A stretch of DNA of 49,132 nt, from positions 1 to 49,132 of the forward strand of contig NZ_JADNBB010000037.1 of assembly GCF_015550595.1 (NCBI RefSeq), written 5' to 3'. This document shows, piece after piece, positions 1 through 7,955 of the stretch (the stretch's first letter is position 1; every line of letters starts with the position of its first letter). The notes beneath the pieces were generated by a model that did no database searches, was not told the origin of the DNA, and saw only the letters and a list, made by a program, of their open reading frames with translations. The position numbers and the translations under genes are program-made. This DNA comes from Parabacteroides goldsteinii (lineage in GTDB: Bacteria > Bacteroidota > Bacteroidia > Bacteroidales > Tannerellaceae).

Positions 1-111
1 GCTCATAAACTCAGATGGGGCATGAAAGCTCAAAAAAAAAGTCGGCAGAAAGAAAAGGCCATCCCGGAAAGGGGTTTTAAAAAAAGGTCTTTAAATCTAG
101 CTGAAGCATAA
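1..111 (+). CDS. 3' end of an unidentified basic protein (partial)
   Basis: Frame 1 is open from the window edge to a TAA at 109-111, giving 36 residues that are very rich in Lys and Arg (for example MKAQKKSRQKEK) and end in NLAEA. It lies 35 bases before the next gene on the same strand, so it is probably the end of an upstream gene in the PcfK/PcfJ operon. The family cannot be recognised from this tail. The composition looks like coding sequence, but a chance open frame of this length is possible. Confidence 0.45.
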   Translation, partial: AHKLRWGMKAQKKSRQKEKAIPERGFKKRSLNLAEA

Positions 112-146
112 AATTAGAAGTTTAACAAACTAAGTAGCAGAAGTAT

Positions 147-338
147 ATGCAAATCATTCAATTTGTTTTTTCGGTCATCATCGCTCTTTGTGCAGTGGCT
201 ATGTTTGTCGGAGCGGTAATAACGCCAAGTCCGATAAAGGTTGTGTCGGTTACGTTGTTGGCTCTTATTTGCCTATTCTCCTTGTTTCTCGTGAAATTGG
301 CTTATTGTGAAATGAAATCTAAAAATGATATACTATGA
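147..338 (+). CDS. small two-helix membrane protein
   Basis: A 63-residue protein with two hydrophobic stretches, at about residues 4-25 and 31-52, followed by a short charged tail (CEMKSKNDIL). It fits a small inner-membrane hairpin. Its stop codon overlaps the start of the PcfK-like gene by four bases (ATGA), so the two are translationally coupled. I do not recognise a family. Small membrane proteins are common in Bacteroidales transfer regions, and the tight coupling to PcfK/PcfJ suggests a conjugation-related role, which is inference. Confidence 0.6.
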   Translation: MQIIQFVFSVIIALCAVAMFVGAVITPSPIKVVSVTLLALICLFSLFLVKLAYCEMKSKNDIL

Positions 339-745
339 AAGTGTCAGAACAATTTAAAAGTACCATCAAGGCATACCTTGATAATATGGCAGCGGTGGAT
401 AGTCTGTTTGCTCCAGTCTATCAAAAACCTACAAAGAATATAGATAATTGCATTACCTATATTTTAAACCAAGTGAAGAAAAGCGGTTGCTGTGGTTTTA
501 GTGATGATGAAATTTTTGGTATGGCGTTGCACTATTATCAGGAAGATAATATTGAGGTGGGTAGCCCATTGAAATGTAATGTAGTCGTAAATCATCATGT
601 TGAATTGTCAGAGGAAGAAAAGAAAGCGGCTCGTGAGGCTGCTATCAAAAAATTGCAGGAGGAAGAATTGGCAAAGTTGAAGAAGCGTCAACAAGCTAAA
701 CGTGAGAACAACACCGAAGTACAAACCCAGTTAACTCTTTTTTGA
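335..745 (+). CDS. PcfK-like protein
   Basis: A 136-residue protein matching the PcfK-like family, named after a gene of the enterococcal plasmid pCF10 and common on Bacteroidales mobile elements. The N-terminal half carries a conserved pattern around residues 30-75 (NIDNCITYILNQVKKSGCCG, then a DDEIFGMALHYYQEDNI block). The C-terminal third is a charged helix rich in E, K and R. It overlaps the upstream small gene by four bases and is one base from the PcfJ-like gene, so it is clearly in the same operon. Its molecular function is not established; association with conjugation is by family and context. Confidence 0.85.
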   Translation: MKVSEQFKSTIKAYLDNMAAVDSLFAPVYQKPTKNIDNCITYILNQVKKSGCCGFSDDEIFGMALHYYQEDNIEVGSPLKCNVVVNHHVELSEEEKKAAREAAIKKLQEEELAKLKKRQQAKRENNTEVQTQLTLF

Positions 746-746
746 T

Positions 747-1994
747 ATGAAACCCAAGACAAAATTACAAATGGAAATCGTGAATGGGAGCAGGAAGTTA
801 GCTCCCGTTTCAGAGGCTCAAAAGCGTTATGCCTATAAACATTGCTTTGTGCATTATTTCAAGCGTGATGCAAAGGGGAATTGCTTTTGTTTGGATTGTG
901 GGCATACATGGCGGGATAAGGAAGATAAGAAAAACTGTAAATGTCCTCATTGCGGTATGAACCTGAAATTGGAGAATAGCAGGAAAAGGACGGCTGTATA
1001 TAAAGAATATTTTTGTGTGATTACTACATACAAGCAATATCAAGTTATCCGTTTTTTTATGGTGGACTGCCGGCTGAAAAAAGGGTCTCCGGCTAATTAC
1101 TTTATAATTGAGGCGGTACAGTGTTGGATGAATAAAGAGGGCAAGACAGAAACGCTGTCTTTGCTGCGGGGCATGTCTATATTTTATTACGATGCATGGA
1201 TATATGGAAGTTCTTTGGAATTGCGTAAGCGGAATGTGCATCATGACCGTATTTATGATATTTGCCCGGCAGTTATCTATCCGAGAATGAAAGTGATACC
1301 CGAACTTACGAGGAATGGATTTAAGGGTGCCTTTTATGATATTTGTCCGAGTTCCTTCTTTATGACATTATTAACTGATAATCGGATGGAGATATTATAT
1401 AAGGCAGGGCAAATGAATTTGTTCTTGAGATTTTTAGAGAGAAAATACGGTATAGATAAGTATTGGACGTATGTAAAAATCTGTTTAAGACATGACTATG
1501 TGATACATGATGCGGACTTGTGGCTGGACTATGTGGATATGCTGATAGAAAATAAATTGGATGCGAGAAATCCTCATTATTTGTGTCCGTTGAATGTAGA
1601 AGAAGCGCATGATTGGGTGATGGGGAAATGTAAGAAAAAATATTCTGAAAAGGATGAAAAAGACTATATTGCTGCCAAATCACGTTTCTTTAATCTTTCG
1701 TTTGCGGATGGAAATATTATGGTTCGGGTATTGGAAAGCCTTTCGGACTTTTACAAAGAGGGAAAGTTGCTGCATCATTGTGTATTCAGCAACGCCTATT
1801 ATAAGAGAGAAGATTCGTTGATAATGTCGGCAACGGTGGATGGAAGGCGCATGGAAACGGTGGAGTTTTCACTTAGCAGGATGGAGGTGTGCCAGTGTCG
1901 TGGAAAGTCTAACCAATTATCAGCCTATCATGACCGGATTCTGAATTTGGTACGGGATAATATACCGTTGATAAGGGAAAGGATGGTAGTGTAA
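747..1994 (+). CDS. PcfJ-like protein
   Basis: A 415-residue protein of the PcfJ-like family, paired with PcfK as on many Bacteroidales mobile elements. Near residues 48-75 there are two CxxC pairs (CLDCGHTW and CKCPHCGMN), which look like a zinc ribbon. The C-terminal region has the typical LLHHCVFSNAYYKRE segment followed by a conserved CRGKSNQ motif. This arrangement is usual for the family, whose biochemical role is unknown. It is the last gene of this rightward operon and is followed directly by an intrinsic terminator. It converges on the transfer operon. Confidence 0.85.
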   Translation: MKPKTKLQMEIVNGSRKLAPVSEAQKRYAYKHCFVHYFKRDAKGNCFCLDCGHTWRDKEDKKNCKCPHCGMNLKLENSRKRTAVYKEYFCVITTYKQYQVIRFFMVDCRLKKGSPANYFIIEAVQCWMNKEGKTETLSLLRGMSIFYYDAWIYGSSLELRKRNVHHDRIYDICPAVIYPRMKVIPELTRNGFKGAFYDICPSSFFMTLLTDNRMEILYKAGQMNLFLRFLERKYGIDKYWTYVKICLRHDYVIHDADLWLDYVDMLIENKLDARNPHYLCPLNVEEAHDWVMGKCKKKYSEKDEKDYIAAKSRFFNLSFADGNIMVRVLESLSDFYKEGKLLHHCVFSNAYYKREDSLIMSATVDGRRMETVEFSLSRMEVCQCRGKSNQLSAYHDRILNLVRDNIPLIRERMVV

Positions 1995-2001
1995 TGAATA
2001 G

Positions 2002-2032
2002 CCCACACATCTAAATGTGTGGGAGTTCTTTT
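2002..2032 (+). terminator. intrinsic terminator after the PcfJ-like gene
   Basis: A perfect 9-bp stem (CCCACACAT at 2002-2010 and ATGTGTGGG at 2015-2023) with a CTAA loop, followed by AGTTCTTTTTT. It starts 8 bases after the stop codon. The T-run is only on the plus-strand side, so it should not stop the converging transfer operon. Confidence 0.9.
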
Positions 2033-2093
2033 TTGGAAGACGCCCAAAAAAGAACCCCAAAAAACGTTGTCGCTACACATCGTTACGCTCGGA

Positions 2094-2579
2094 TTATTTG
2101 CTTGTCGGCTTTAGTTTGCCGATACATTTTTCCATGTCGGGGGACAATAGGAAAGAAGCCGTCTTTTTCTGCTGCACCCCTGAGTGTGGCTGGACGATGG
2201 CATACCTGCATTTTAATATCTTGCCGATAACTTCCGTACTGTCACGGTGCAGGTACATGGCTTTCATGGCATCCGTTGCTTTCAGGCTTTTTTCGGCTTC
2301 CATATAGGCGGAAAAGGACGGTTTGAATAAGGCACGGGGACTTTCCGCTTTCTGTATGACAGCGGATAATTGTGCGCTTTTGTTGTTCAGGTAGCACAGG
2401 CTGTCCGATACGGTGACGTCTTCTGTTTCCAACACTTCCAGTAGTTCGAACTTTAAATCCGTCCAGGTGCCGTGAGAATCTGTCTGAACCCATTCCGCAA
2501 TGGCCTTCTCATAGCCGGGTTTGCTGCATGAGGAAAAGGCAATGAGCAGCATACAAAAAAATAAATGCTTGATATTCAT
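2094..2579 (-). CDS. predicted lipoprotein at the end of the transfer operon
   Basis: A 161-residue protein that starts with a lipoprotein signal: basic start MNIKH, hydrophobic core, then lipobox FSSC with the modified Cys at residue 18. The rest is helical and charged, with no motif I recognise. A Tyr/Lys-rich PGYEKAIAEW segment directly follows the lipid anchor. It is the last gene of the long leftward operon, 53 bases after the TOPRIM gene. Location next to transfer genes suggests a cell-envelope accessory of the conjugation apparatus, such as surface exclusion or channel support, but nothing in the sequence proves this. Confidence 0.75.
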   Translation of the reverse strand: MNIKHLFFCMLLIAFSSCSKPGYEKAIAEWVQTDSHGTWTDLKFELLEVLETEDVTVSDSLCYLNNKSAQLSAVIQKAESPRALFKPSFSAYMEAEKSLKATDAMKAMYLHRDSTEVIGKILKCRYAIVQPHSGVQQKKTASFLLSPDMEKCIGKLKPTSK

Positions 2580-2632
2580 ATTGATCTGATTTTATAGGTT
2601 GTCGTATTATGTGATGGAGCAAATCTATGAGG

Positions 2633-3658
2633 TTACTGGCCGTCCTCCGTGGAGGAACAGATGCCACACGAGATTTTCAGATCATCGTTCCAATCCTTGT
2701 TTTCCGAAAGTTCGACGTTCTTCAGTTTCCGTACCTTGTTGCGGAGTTCATCGTTACTCAGGCTCTCGACATCAGTCGTATCGCCATGAAAGTAACGATG
2801 CAGCCATAGAGTGTACTTGTGCCCTTGTTTGTCGTTGTCAAAGATGCTCCGGAGCTCCTTTACCTGGTTCTTGTCAAGAATCAGGCGTAATAGCCTCATT
2901 TGTCCTTCCGTGAATGTCCCTTCCGTAGATACATATACAAGATTGAGGTCGTTTCCGGAATGGCGTAATTGATAGTGGGAGATACAGTCTATAAATGACT
3001 CCCCAATGTAGAGAATGTCTATCGGGCGGCTTTTGTCATGGTTGCTGGTCGCCAGACAGTCGAACTTGCCACCGATAATCCCTTTGAATGTTTCATTTCG
3101 TTGAGAAATGGCTTGCACACCGTTTTCATTGTACATCTTGATGCACACGTTGCGGTAAACACTCCCTTTGTTCTTTACCTCACGGATAAAGAAAGTGTCT
3201 TTGAAGAACCGGCTTTCAATGCTTTCTTTCAGGATACCTCTTTTCTGGAGATAATTGCCCTTGTAGGGTTGTAGCTGGCTCAAGTAGAATTGAAGTTCGT
3301 CCGCTCTCATGCTTGTGTTACCTACTTCATACCGGCTTTTTTCGGGTGTCGTGATGCGGTTGGTGTTGATGTAGTTCTGAAGGATCTCCCCCACCTCGCG
3401 CAAGGACGGCATTTTTCCGGTTGTTTCAAATAGATGTTCCTGCATCAGATCCATGATACTGCGGCCACGCACGCTGTCACTATGCACGTCCCAATAGGTG
3501 TATTGGTTCTGCGAGTTCCGCTTGATGACGATGGTATGCGTTCCGTTGCTCATTTTGGGACAGGAGTTGGAAGAGCCTTCCACGATTTTCCATCCTAGTT
3601 CCAGCAGGAAATCGGGCAGAGAAATGGTTGTTTTTATCTGATTGAAATCGACTTTCAT
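2633..3658 (-). CDS. TOPRIM-domain protein (primase-like, conjugation-associated)
   Basis: A 341-residue protein like those found beside transfer genes in Bacteroidales elements, with an N-terminal DUF3991-like region and a C-terminal TOPRIM domain. The TOPRIM motifs are visible: the acidic ILYIGESFIDCIS motif at about residues 218-230 (Glu expected to be catalytic) and FDNDKQG at about 279-285 (the DxD metal site). A conserved KDWNDDL sequence is near the end. Relatives are annotated as mobilisation or DNA-primase-related proteins, so it may prime replacement-strand synthesis after transfer. It is separated from the upstream lipoprotein gene by 135 bases containing nested dyads, so it may have its own promoter. 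Confidence 0.8.
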   Translation of the reverse strand: MKVDFNQIKTTISLPDFLLELGWKIVEGSSNSCPKMSNGTHTIVIKRNSQNQYTYWDVHSDSVRGRSIMDLMQEHLFETTGKMPSLREVGEILQNYINTNRITTPEKSRYEVGNTSMRADELQFYLSQLQPYKGNYLQKRGILKESIESRFFKDTFFIREVKNKGSVYRNVCIKMYNENGVQAISQRNETFKGIIGGKFDCLATSNHDKSRPIDILYIGESFIDCISHYQLRHSGNDLNLVYVSTEGTFTEGQMRLLRLILDKNQVKELRSIFDNDKQGHKYTLWLHRYFHGDTTDVESLSNDELRNKVRKLKNVELSENKDWNDDLKISCGICSSTEDGQ

Positions 3659-3680
3659 AACGTTGACTGGATTAGTTGAA

Positions 3681-3737
3681 TCTCATTTTATCTGAGCTTA
3701 GATTATAAATGAGAAAGATTATCTTTCATAAAGATAA
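3681..3737. repeat. nested inverted repeats between two transfer genes
   Basis: Three dyads lie in a 135-base AT-rich gap. TCTCATTT (3681-3688) pairs with AAATGAGA (3707-3714); between them is a near-palindrome ATCTGAGCTTAGAT. Next to it TTATCTTT (3719-3726) pairs with AAAGATAA (3730-3737) around a 3-base loop. There is no T-run typical of an intrinsic terminator. Possible operator or RNA-processing site. Confidence 0.5.
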
Positions 3738-3793
3738 GAAATATCATCTAAATATGGAAGAGAAAGTATATGTTTTTTGATTCGTCTGCATTT

Positions 3794-4213
3794 TTATTTC
3801 AAGGTACTGTAAACCAAATCAACAGTAGTGTCTATACCGGGAACGGCCTCCAACTGTTTGCTCTGGTTGAATACGCTTTCCCCGTCTTTTTTTATCTGCA
3901 TGGTGATGATAGCACTCTCTTTTGAATAGAGAATGCCTTGCACGGTAATTTGGCTGACAGGCTTTTCCGTGCTGTATTCCGCTTTATCGGTGAAACTCTC
4001 ATCTACGGAAGCTGCGGAGGTACCGGTGCGTTCGTTCCTGAATCTCACGCCGTCAAGATTATATATATGCACACTGCCTTTGGGTGAGGAACCGGTTACG
4101 GCTACGGTGATGTGATACATGCCGGCTTTGTCTGTTTCCGATTGGATTTCCTCTTTGTTGCATGAAGCGGCCAATAAGCAGGCTGCCGCTAATAATGAAT
4201 GAATTTTTCTCAT
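3794..4213 (-). CDS. predicted lipoprotein of the transfer operon
   Basis: A 139-residue protein with a clear lipoprotein signal, MRKIHSLLAAACLLAASC, giving an acylated Cys at residue 18. The mature part has alternating short beta-like segments and looks like a small beta-sandwich domain exported to the periplasm or surface. It starts 22 bases downstream of the coupling-protein gene and is presumably co-transcribed with it. No named family is recognised. A conjugation-associated envelope role is inferred from position only. Confidence 0.7.
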   Translation of the reverse strand: MRKIHSLLAAACLLAASCNKEEIQSETDKAGMYHITVAVTGSSPKGSVHIYNLDGVRFRNERTGTSAASVDESFTDKAEYSTEKPVSQITVQGILYSKESAIITMQIKKDGESVFNQSKQLEAVPGIDTTVDLVYSTLK

Positions 4214-4235
4214 GGTAGGATTCTTTTGTTGAATG

Positions 4236-6182
4236 TTATCGGATGATTTTTTGTTCTGTCTTGTGTGTCCCGGTTGGCGGAACTGCTGACTTTTCTTTTA
4301 ATTTGTCCTCTATCTTTTTGAGGATGGCGTTGACATCTTCAATGATTTTGATGTAGTTCTGCTGGATAATCTCTTCCAGGATTTCCAGTTCCATCTCTTC
4401 TTTGCCGTTGCCCAGTTTGACCGGTAAGGAGAAACGGGGTATCTCCTTCTCTTCAAAACGGCACATATCCATCTGCACGCTGAAGAATGGCGGCTTGCCT
4501 CCGGCAATCTTGCCAATGAAGTGTCCGGCTGCTTGTCCGGCAATGTCCCTTGCCTTTAAGACTTTTTCTTTTTGCAGGCTCTCCGTGACACTGTTATTGC
4601 CACCGGCTTGGTGTGAATAAGATTCTTGCGCTTCTTTCTTCTCCCCAAGCAAGTTCTCGATGTCTTTGGCGGTCTTCTCATTTCCGGTCATACCGTAAGC
4701 CTGCGTTCCGCAGGAGGCTTTCAGGATGTTGGCACTTTTCTCTCCATAGTCCCTGACCGCTTGGTTGAAGTCCTGAACGGCGAGAATGGTAGCGACATTG
4801 TGCTTCCGGGCGGTTCCGATGAAAGTGTCAATGCCTTGCAACAGGATGGTCGGAAATTCATCTACCATGAATATGCTGGTCGCTTTGCCGGGATTGTTCA
4901 TCTGTGACATCAAGACGCTGCCGATGCAGGAAATAGCAGGGGAAACGGCTTCCTTGATGGTGGGCGCATTGCCTACGCATAACAGCGTTGGGTGTTCCTT
5001 GTTGGTTATATCCAAAGAGAACTCTTCTTCGGGAAGTGGCGACAACACCCAGAAGATGTATTTGTTGTTCAGGAGTACCAACGGAGTCTGTGCGGATGAT
5101 ACGGCTCCGGCTGTCTGCTGTTGTGCACCCAGTTTCCAGGCGGTCAGCATGGAGGACATGTTCAATGCGATTTCAGGATCTTCCGACAGCCAGTGGAATA
5201 CTAGGTTGCTGTCAGAAAGGGCAAGGGCTATCACATGGGGCAGCGTACAGATACCAAGCTTCCTTTCCTTGAAACATTTATAGGCGATTGAATAGACGTA
5301 GTTGATGGCATTGTTGGCCCAAAAGTCGGTCTTTTCCTTCCAGCTTGCTTCCAGATTCTTCATCAGTGTCATGATGATATTGCGGATGAATAGCGATTCG
5401 TTTCCCTTTGACATGTATTGCGGAGAAAGTACGTTCACCCTGACCGTGCGTGACATATCCACAAAGTTGATATAGGCGAAACGGGGTGTTTCCATCCCCT
5501 TGTTCCGGAAATGTTCGATGCTTCCGTATGCGATACGTGAGAGGATGGGTGACTTGTCCTTGGTGGGATCACCCTCCCAATCGTACACGAATCCGGCATA
5601 GTTGCGCTCGGCGCACTGGTAGATGATTCCCTTGATCCAGCTCTCTGATTTACCGCTTCCCGGACCGCCGTCGATATAGACATTCTGCTGCGGCTTATGG
5701 ATGACCAGCGGCCCGGAGGCGGTTTCAAAGCGGAAGTAGAAAGCCGATTCTTCCCGGCTTAACCCGAAAATGCTATCATCGGATTGGGCATGACGCCGGA
5801 TGAAATAAGGCAGAGTCTTGATGACAAGCAGCGTGTACGCTACGAATAGAATGGGAAATACAAATAGGTTATACCACGCTGATAACCGGCTGAATCCGAC
5901 AACCAGCATGGATGCCGTAACCAGTGTCATACTGGTGTAAACCCATTTCTTGTTTTCGTCTTTCACTTTGCCAACCGGAAAGAGAAAAGCGAGGCCTCCG
6001 ATCAGGATAACGTAGAGAAACCGGAATAGGATATCCTTCTCCATCAGCCTTTCCCACATGGCCGGATTACGTAGTGGAGCGTATAATCCCGTAACGATAG
6101 CCCACTGAAACAGTACGGCTGTCCCGATGAGCGTGGATAGCAGGATCAGGATGAATGACAGGTCTTTCTTCTCTCTTTCCAT
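4236..6182 (-). CDS. VirD4/TraG-type conjugative coupling protein (T4CP)
   Basis: A 648-residue coupling ATPase that should bring the relaxase-DNA complex to the mating channel. The N terminus has about four membrane segments (residues 10-125), then a soluble ATPase core. Walker A is GGPGSGKSES at about residue 171 and Walker B is IFMVDEFPTI at about 434, with a downstream VQDFNQAVRDYG segment typical of the TraD/VirD4 group. Length is usual for Bacteroidales coupling proteins. The C-terminal tail is charged and helical (EDVNAILKKIEDKLKEK) and may bind partners. It lies 11 bases after ssb at the downstream end of the tra operon, far from the relaxase genes at 23.6-25.3 kb. Confidence 0.92.
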   Translation of the reverse strand: MEREKKDLSFILILLSTLIGTAVLFQWAIVTGLYAPLRNPAMWERLMEKDILFRFLYVILIGGLAFLFPVGKVKDENKKWVYTSMTLVTASMLVVGFSRLSAWYNLFVFPILFVAYTLLVIKTLPYFIRRHAQSDDSIFGLSREESAFYFRFETASGPLVIHKPQQNVYIDGGPGSGKSESWIKGIIYQCAERNYAGFVYDWEGDPTKDKSPILSRIAYGSIEHFRNKGMETPRFAYINFVDMSRTVRVNVLSPQYMSKGNESLFIRNIIMTLMKNLEASWKEKTDFWANNAINYVYSIAYKCFKERKLGICTLPHVIALALSDSNLVFHWLSEDPEIALNMSSMLTAWKLGAQQQTAGAVSSAQTPLVLLNNKYIFWVLSPLPEEEFSLDITNKEHPTLLCVGNAPTIKEAVSPAISCIGSVLMSQMNNPGKATSIFMVDEFPTILLQGIDTFIGTARKHNVATILAVQDFNQAVRDYGEKSANILKASCGTQAYGMTGNEKTAKDIENLLGEKKEAQESYSHQAGGNNSVTESLQKEKVLKARDIAGQAAGHFIGKIAGGKPPFFSVQMDMCRFEEKEIPRFSLPVKLGNGKEEMELEILEEIIQQNYIKIIEDVNAILKKIEDKLKEKSAVPPTGTHKTEQKIIR

Positions 6183-6193
6183 GGCCGTTGCTG

Positions 6194-6535
6194 TTATTGG
6201 GGTTGTCCGGATGCCGTTCCGTCACCGCTCTCTTTTTTCTCTGCCTTTCCCAGTAACTCAATGCGTGAGACGGTCAGGCTGACGGATGGGATGTGGCTAC
6301 CGTCATCCTTCTGGAATACATCGGCATACACATCGCCGCAGACATATACCTGTGTCCCTTTTTTCAGATACTCAAAGACTTTACTCTCGTAATTCACGAA
6401 ACAGCATACCCATAGGGTCTGTTCCTCGTTGTTCACGTTCTTGTACTTGGTGGATACATGGAAGTTGAATCCTTTTCCGTTCTTGTTCTGCCGGGCATCC
6501 GCACCGACATAACCGATAATTTGTCCTGTAAACAT
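6194..6535 (-). CDS. ssb: single-stranded DNA-binding protein
   Basis: A 113-residue OB-fold protein of the SSB family. The start is placed at MFTGQIIGYVGADARQ (ATG at 6533-6535); a longer in-frame extension is unlikely because it would add a non-conserved tail. Visible family features are the strand GFNFHVSTKYKN, the WVCCFVNYESKVFEYLKKG core and GDVYADVFQKDDG. The C terminus ends in DGTASGQPQ rather than the acidic DDDIPF tail of host SSB, which is common in plasmid SSBs. It probably coats transferred single strands and aids replication. It begins 19 bases after the ArdC-like gene. Confidence 0.9.
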   Translation of the reverse strand: MFTGQIIGYVGADARQNKNGKGFNFHVSTKYKNVNNEEQTLWVCCFVNYESKVFEYLKKGTQVYVCGDVYADVFQKDDGSHIPSVSLTVSRIELLGKAEKKESGDGTASGQPQ

Positions 6536-6554
6536 AATGATGGTTTTTAAAAGT

Positions 6555-7748
6555 TTATAATCCGAGCTGTGGCTCATTCATATTTTTCATGGCTGGCTCC
6601 GCTTCCATGGAAGGCAGCGAAATGCCGAAAGTGCTGTGTAGCGTTTCAAGGTTGTCGGCTGTAGGATGGTTTGCCGCAACACTTTCCAATAACCGTGATG
6701 AAGGGGTAAAACCTTCGTTTTTCATCTGCTCCAATACCGGACGGTTGTCTTGCAGGACGGCCTGCGTGAACCGTTCCTCCGGTGTGAGGTACTGTTCCAT
6801 CCGTGCGGTATGTTCCTGAATCATATTGCTGGCTTTTCCTACATCGGCAAGGATGTTGTAGATGAATTTGGGATCTTCTTTCAAGGCTCCCAGCCAGTTT
6901 TTTAGATACATGGCATTTTCTTCCCGGATATGGGTGGATATTCCCAGGCTTTGCCCGACGGTAGCGGAGGTGAGTTCGGCAACCAGTTCCTCTTTGGCAT
7001 ATTGCTTGTCTCCGAAAATCACGCCTTTTTCCCGGTTCAGATGCTCAGGTTCTCCAGTCGAGTGCGCCATCTCATGCAGTAGTGTGGAGTAGAAATTCTC
7101 TCCGTCCTTAAACTGCCCCTTCAGGGGTACGACGATATGGTTATCTTCTCCCCTTGCATGGTAAGCACTATTTCCTTCCTTGGAATAAATGGGGCAGATC
7201 CATTGCTGTTCCCGTACCATCGCATCAATCAGAGGCACGGTGAGCATCCCTTGCTCGTCCTTGATGGCCGGTATCTTGAATTGCTCCTTCAATGCTTCCC
7301 ATTTCTCCGGTTTCGTTTCCTGAAGATTGGTCTGCTGTACGTTGAACACATTGTATGTCTTCAGAAACGGCGTGACCTTATATTCCTGCTGCTCGTTTTT
7401 ATCCAGGTTCTTATATACGTCGAAAGGTATTTTCTTTCCGTTCTTGTCTCTTACTGAGAAATTCCAGTAAATGACTGGGAATGACTTTTCTCCTTTCAGT
7501 ATGTTAAGGCCGTTGTCTTTGGCTTGCATGAAGGTCATATAGACCGGCAGGCTGTACTGCTCTTTTTCCGAAAGTAGAAACAACATGAAGGAATTTACTC
7601 CGTTGTAGGTTCTTCCCTCGATATTTTGCGGAAGTCCCCCACCCTTTATCCCGAACCAAGGCTTTTGCCAGTTGTCTTCCACCTGCTTTATCTTTTCGAT
7701 CATCAGTTCGGCGAAACGCTGTAATGCTTTATCACTTGCTGTATCCAT
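6555..7748 (-). CDS. ArdC-like antirestriction / zincin-like metallopeptidase
   Basis: A 397-residue protein. The N-terminal 120 residues match the ArdC-type ssDNA-binding domain (KPWFGIKGGGLPQNIEGRTY, NGVNSFMLFLLS). A zincin domain follows, with LLHEMAHSTG (HExxH, about residues 222-226) and the third-ligand region EELVAELTSA. ArdC proteins on conjugative plasmids protect incoming DNA from host restriction. The C-terminal 55 residues hold a helical module (MKNEGFTPSSRLLE) that recurs twice in the DUF3945 protein upstream, suggesting the two proteins share a partner. It is in the tra operon, 19 bases before ssb. Confidence 0.85.
   Translation of the reverse strand: MDTASDKALQRFAELMIEKIKQVEDNWQKPWFGIKGGGLPQNIEGRTYNGVNSFMLFLLSEKEQYSLPVYMTFMQAKDNGLNILKGEKSFPVIYWNFSVRDKNGKKIPFDVYKNLDKNEQQEYKVTPFLKTYNVFNVQQTNLQETKPEKWEALKEQFKIPAIKDEQGMLTVPLIDAMVREQQWICPIYSKEGNSAYHARGEDNHIVVPLKGQFKDGENFYSTLLHEMAHSTGEPEHLNREKGVIFGDKQYAKEELVAELTSATVGQSLGISTHIREENAMYLKNWLGALKEDPKFIYNILADVGKASNMIQEHTARMEQYLTPEERFTQAVLQDNRPVLEQMKNEGFTPSSRLLESVAANHPTADNLETLHSTFGISLPSMEAEPAMKNMNEPQLGL
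7563..7576 (+). repeat. 14-base motif, copy 1
   Basis: TTTTTCCGAAAGTA lies within the ArdC-like gene, which runs on the minus strand and reads it as LSEK. Confidence 0.7.
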
Positions 7749-7751
7749 GAT

Positions 7752-7937
7752 TTATTGGTATAGATTTCTGTTCTCGTAATCAAGCAGCCATTCTCTGGCC
7801 GTTTGGTTGTTTGTCTCTTGCTGCTTGGCAGCCATCTCTTCTTGATAGGCTTGTGCAAGCTCTTCCTGTGCAAGTAGAAACTCTAAGTCACTGATTTCTC
7901 CTGCAATGTTTTTCTGTACTAATTCATCGTAATCCAT
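7752..7937 (-). CDS. small acidic hypothetical protein
   Basis: A 61-residue, mostly helical protein rich in Glu, Gln and Ala (LAQEELAQAYQEEMAAKQQ) with an aromatic C terminus (REWLLDYENRNLYQ). It starts with ATG at 7935-7937, 18 bases after the DUF3945 gene, and stops 3 bases before the ArdC-like gene, so it is co-transcribed with both. No membrane segment or signal peptide is seen. Function unknown; it could be a small partner of either neighbour. Confidence 0.65.
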   Translation of the reverse strand: MDYDELVQKNIAGEISDLEFLLAQEELAQAYQEEMAAKQQETNNQTAREWLLDYENRNLYQ

Positions 7938-7955
7938 AATTCCTGATTTTTTAGG

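Noticed and set aside
2015-2307. Two overlapping plus-strand open frames after the PcfJ-like gene
   Set aside because: They begin inside or just after the terminator and run opposite to the lipoprotein gene, whose signal peptide and lipobox are convincing; the frames have no recognisable content.
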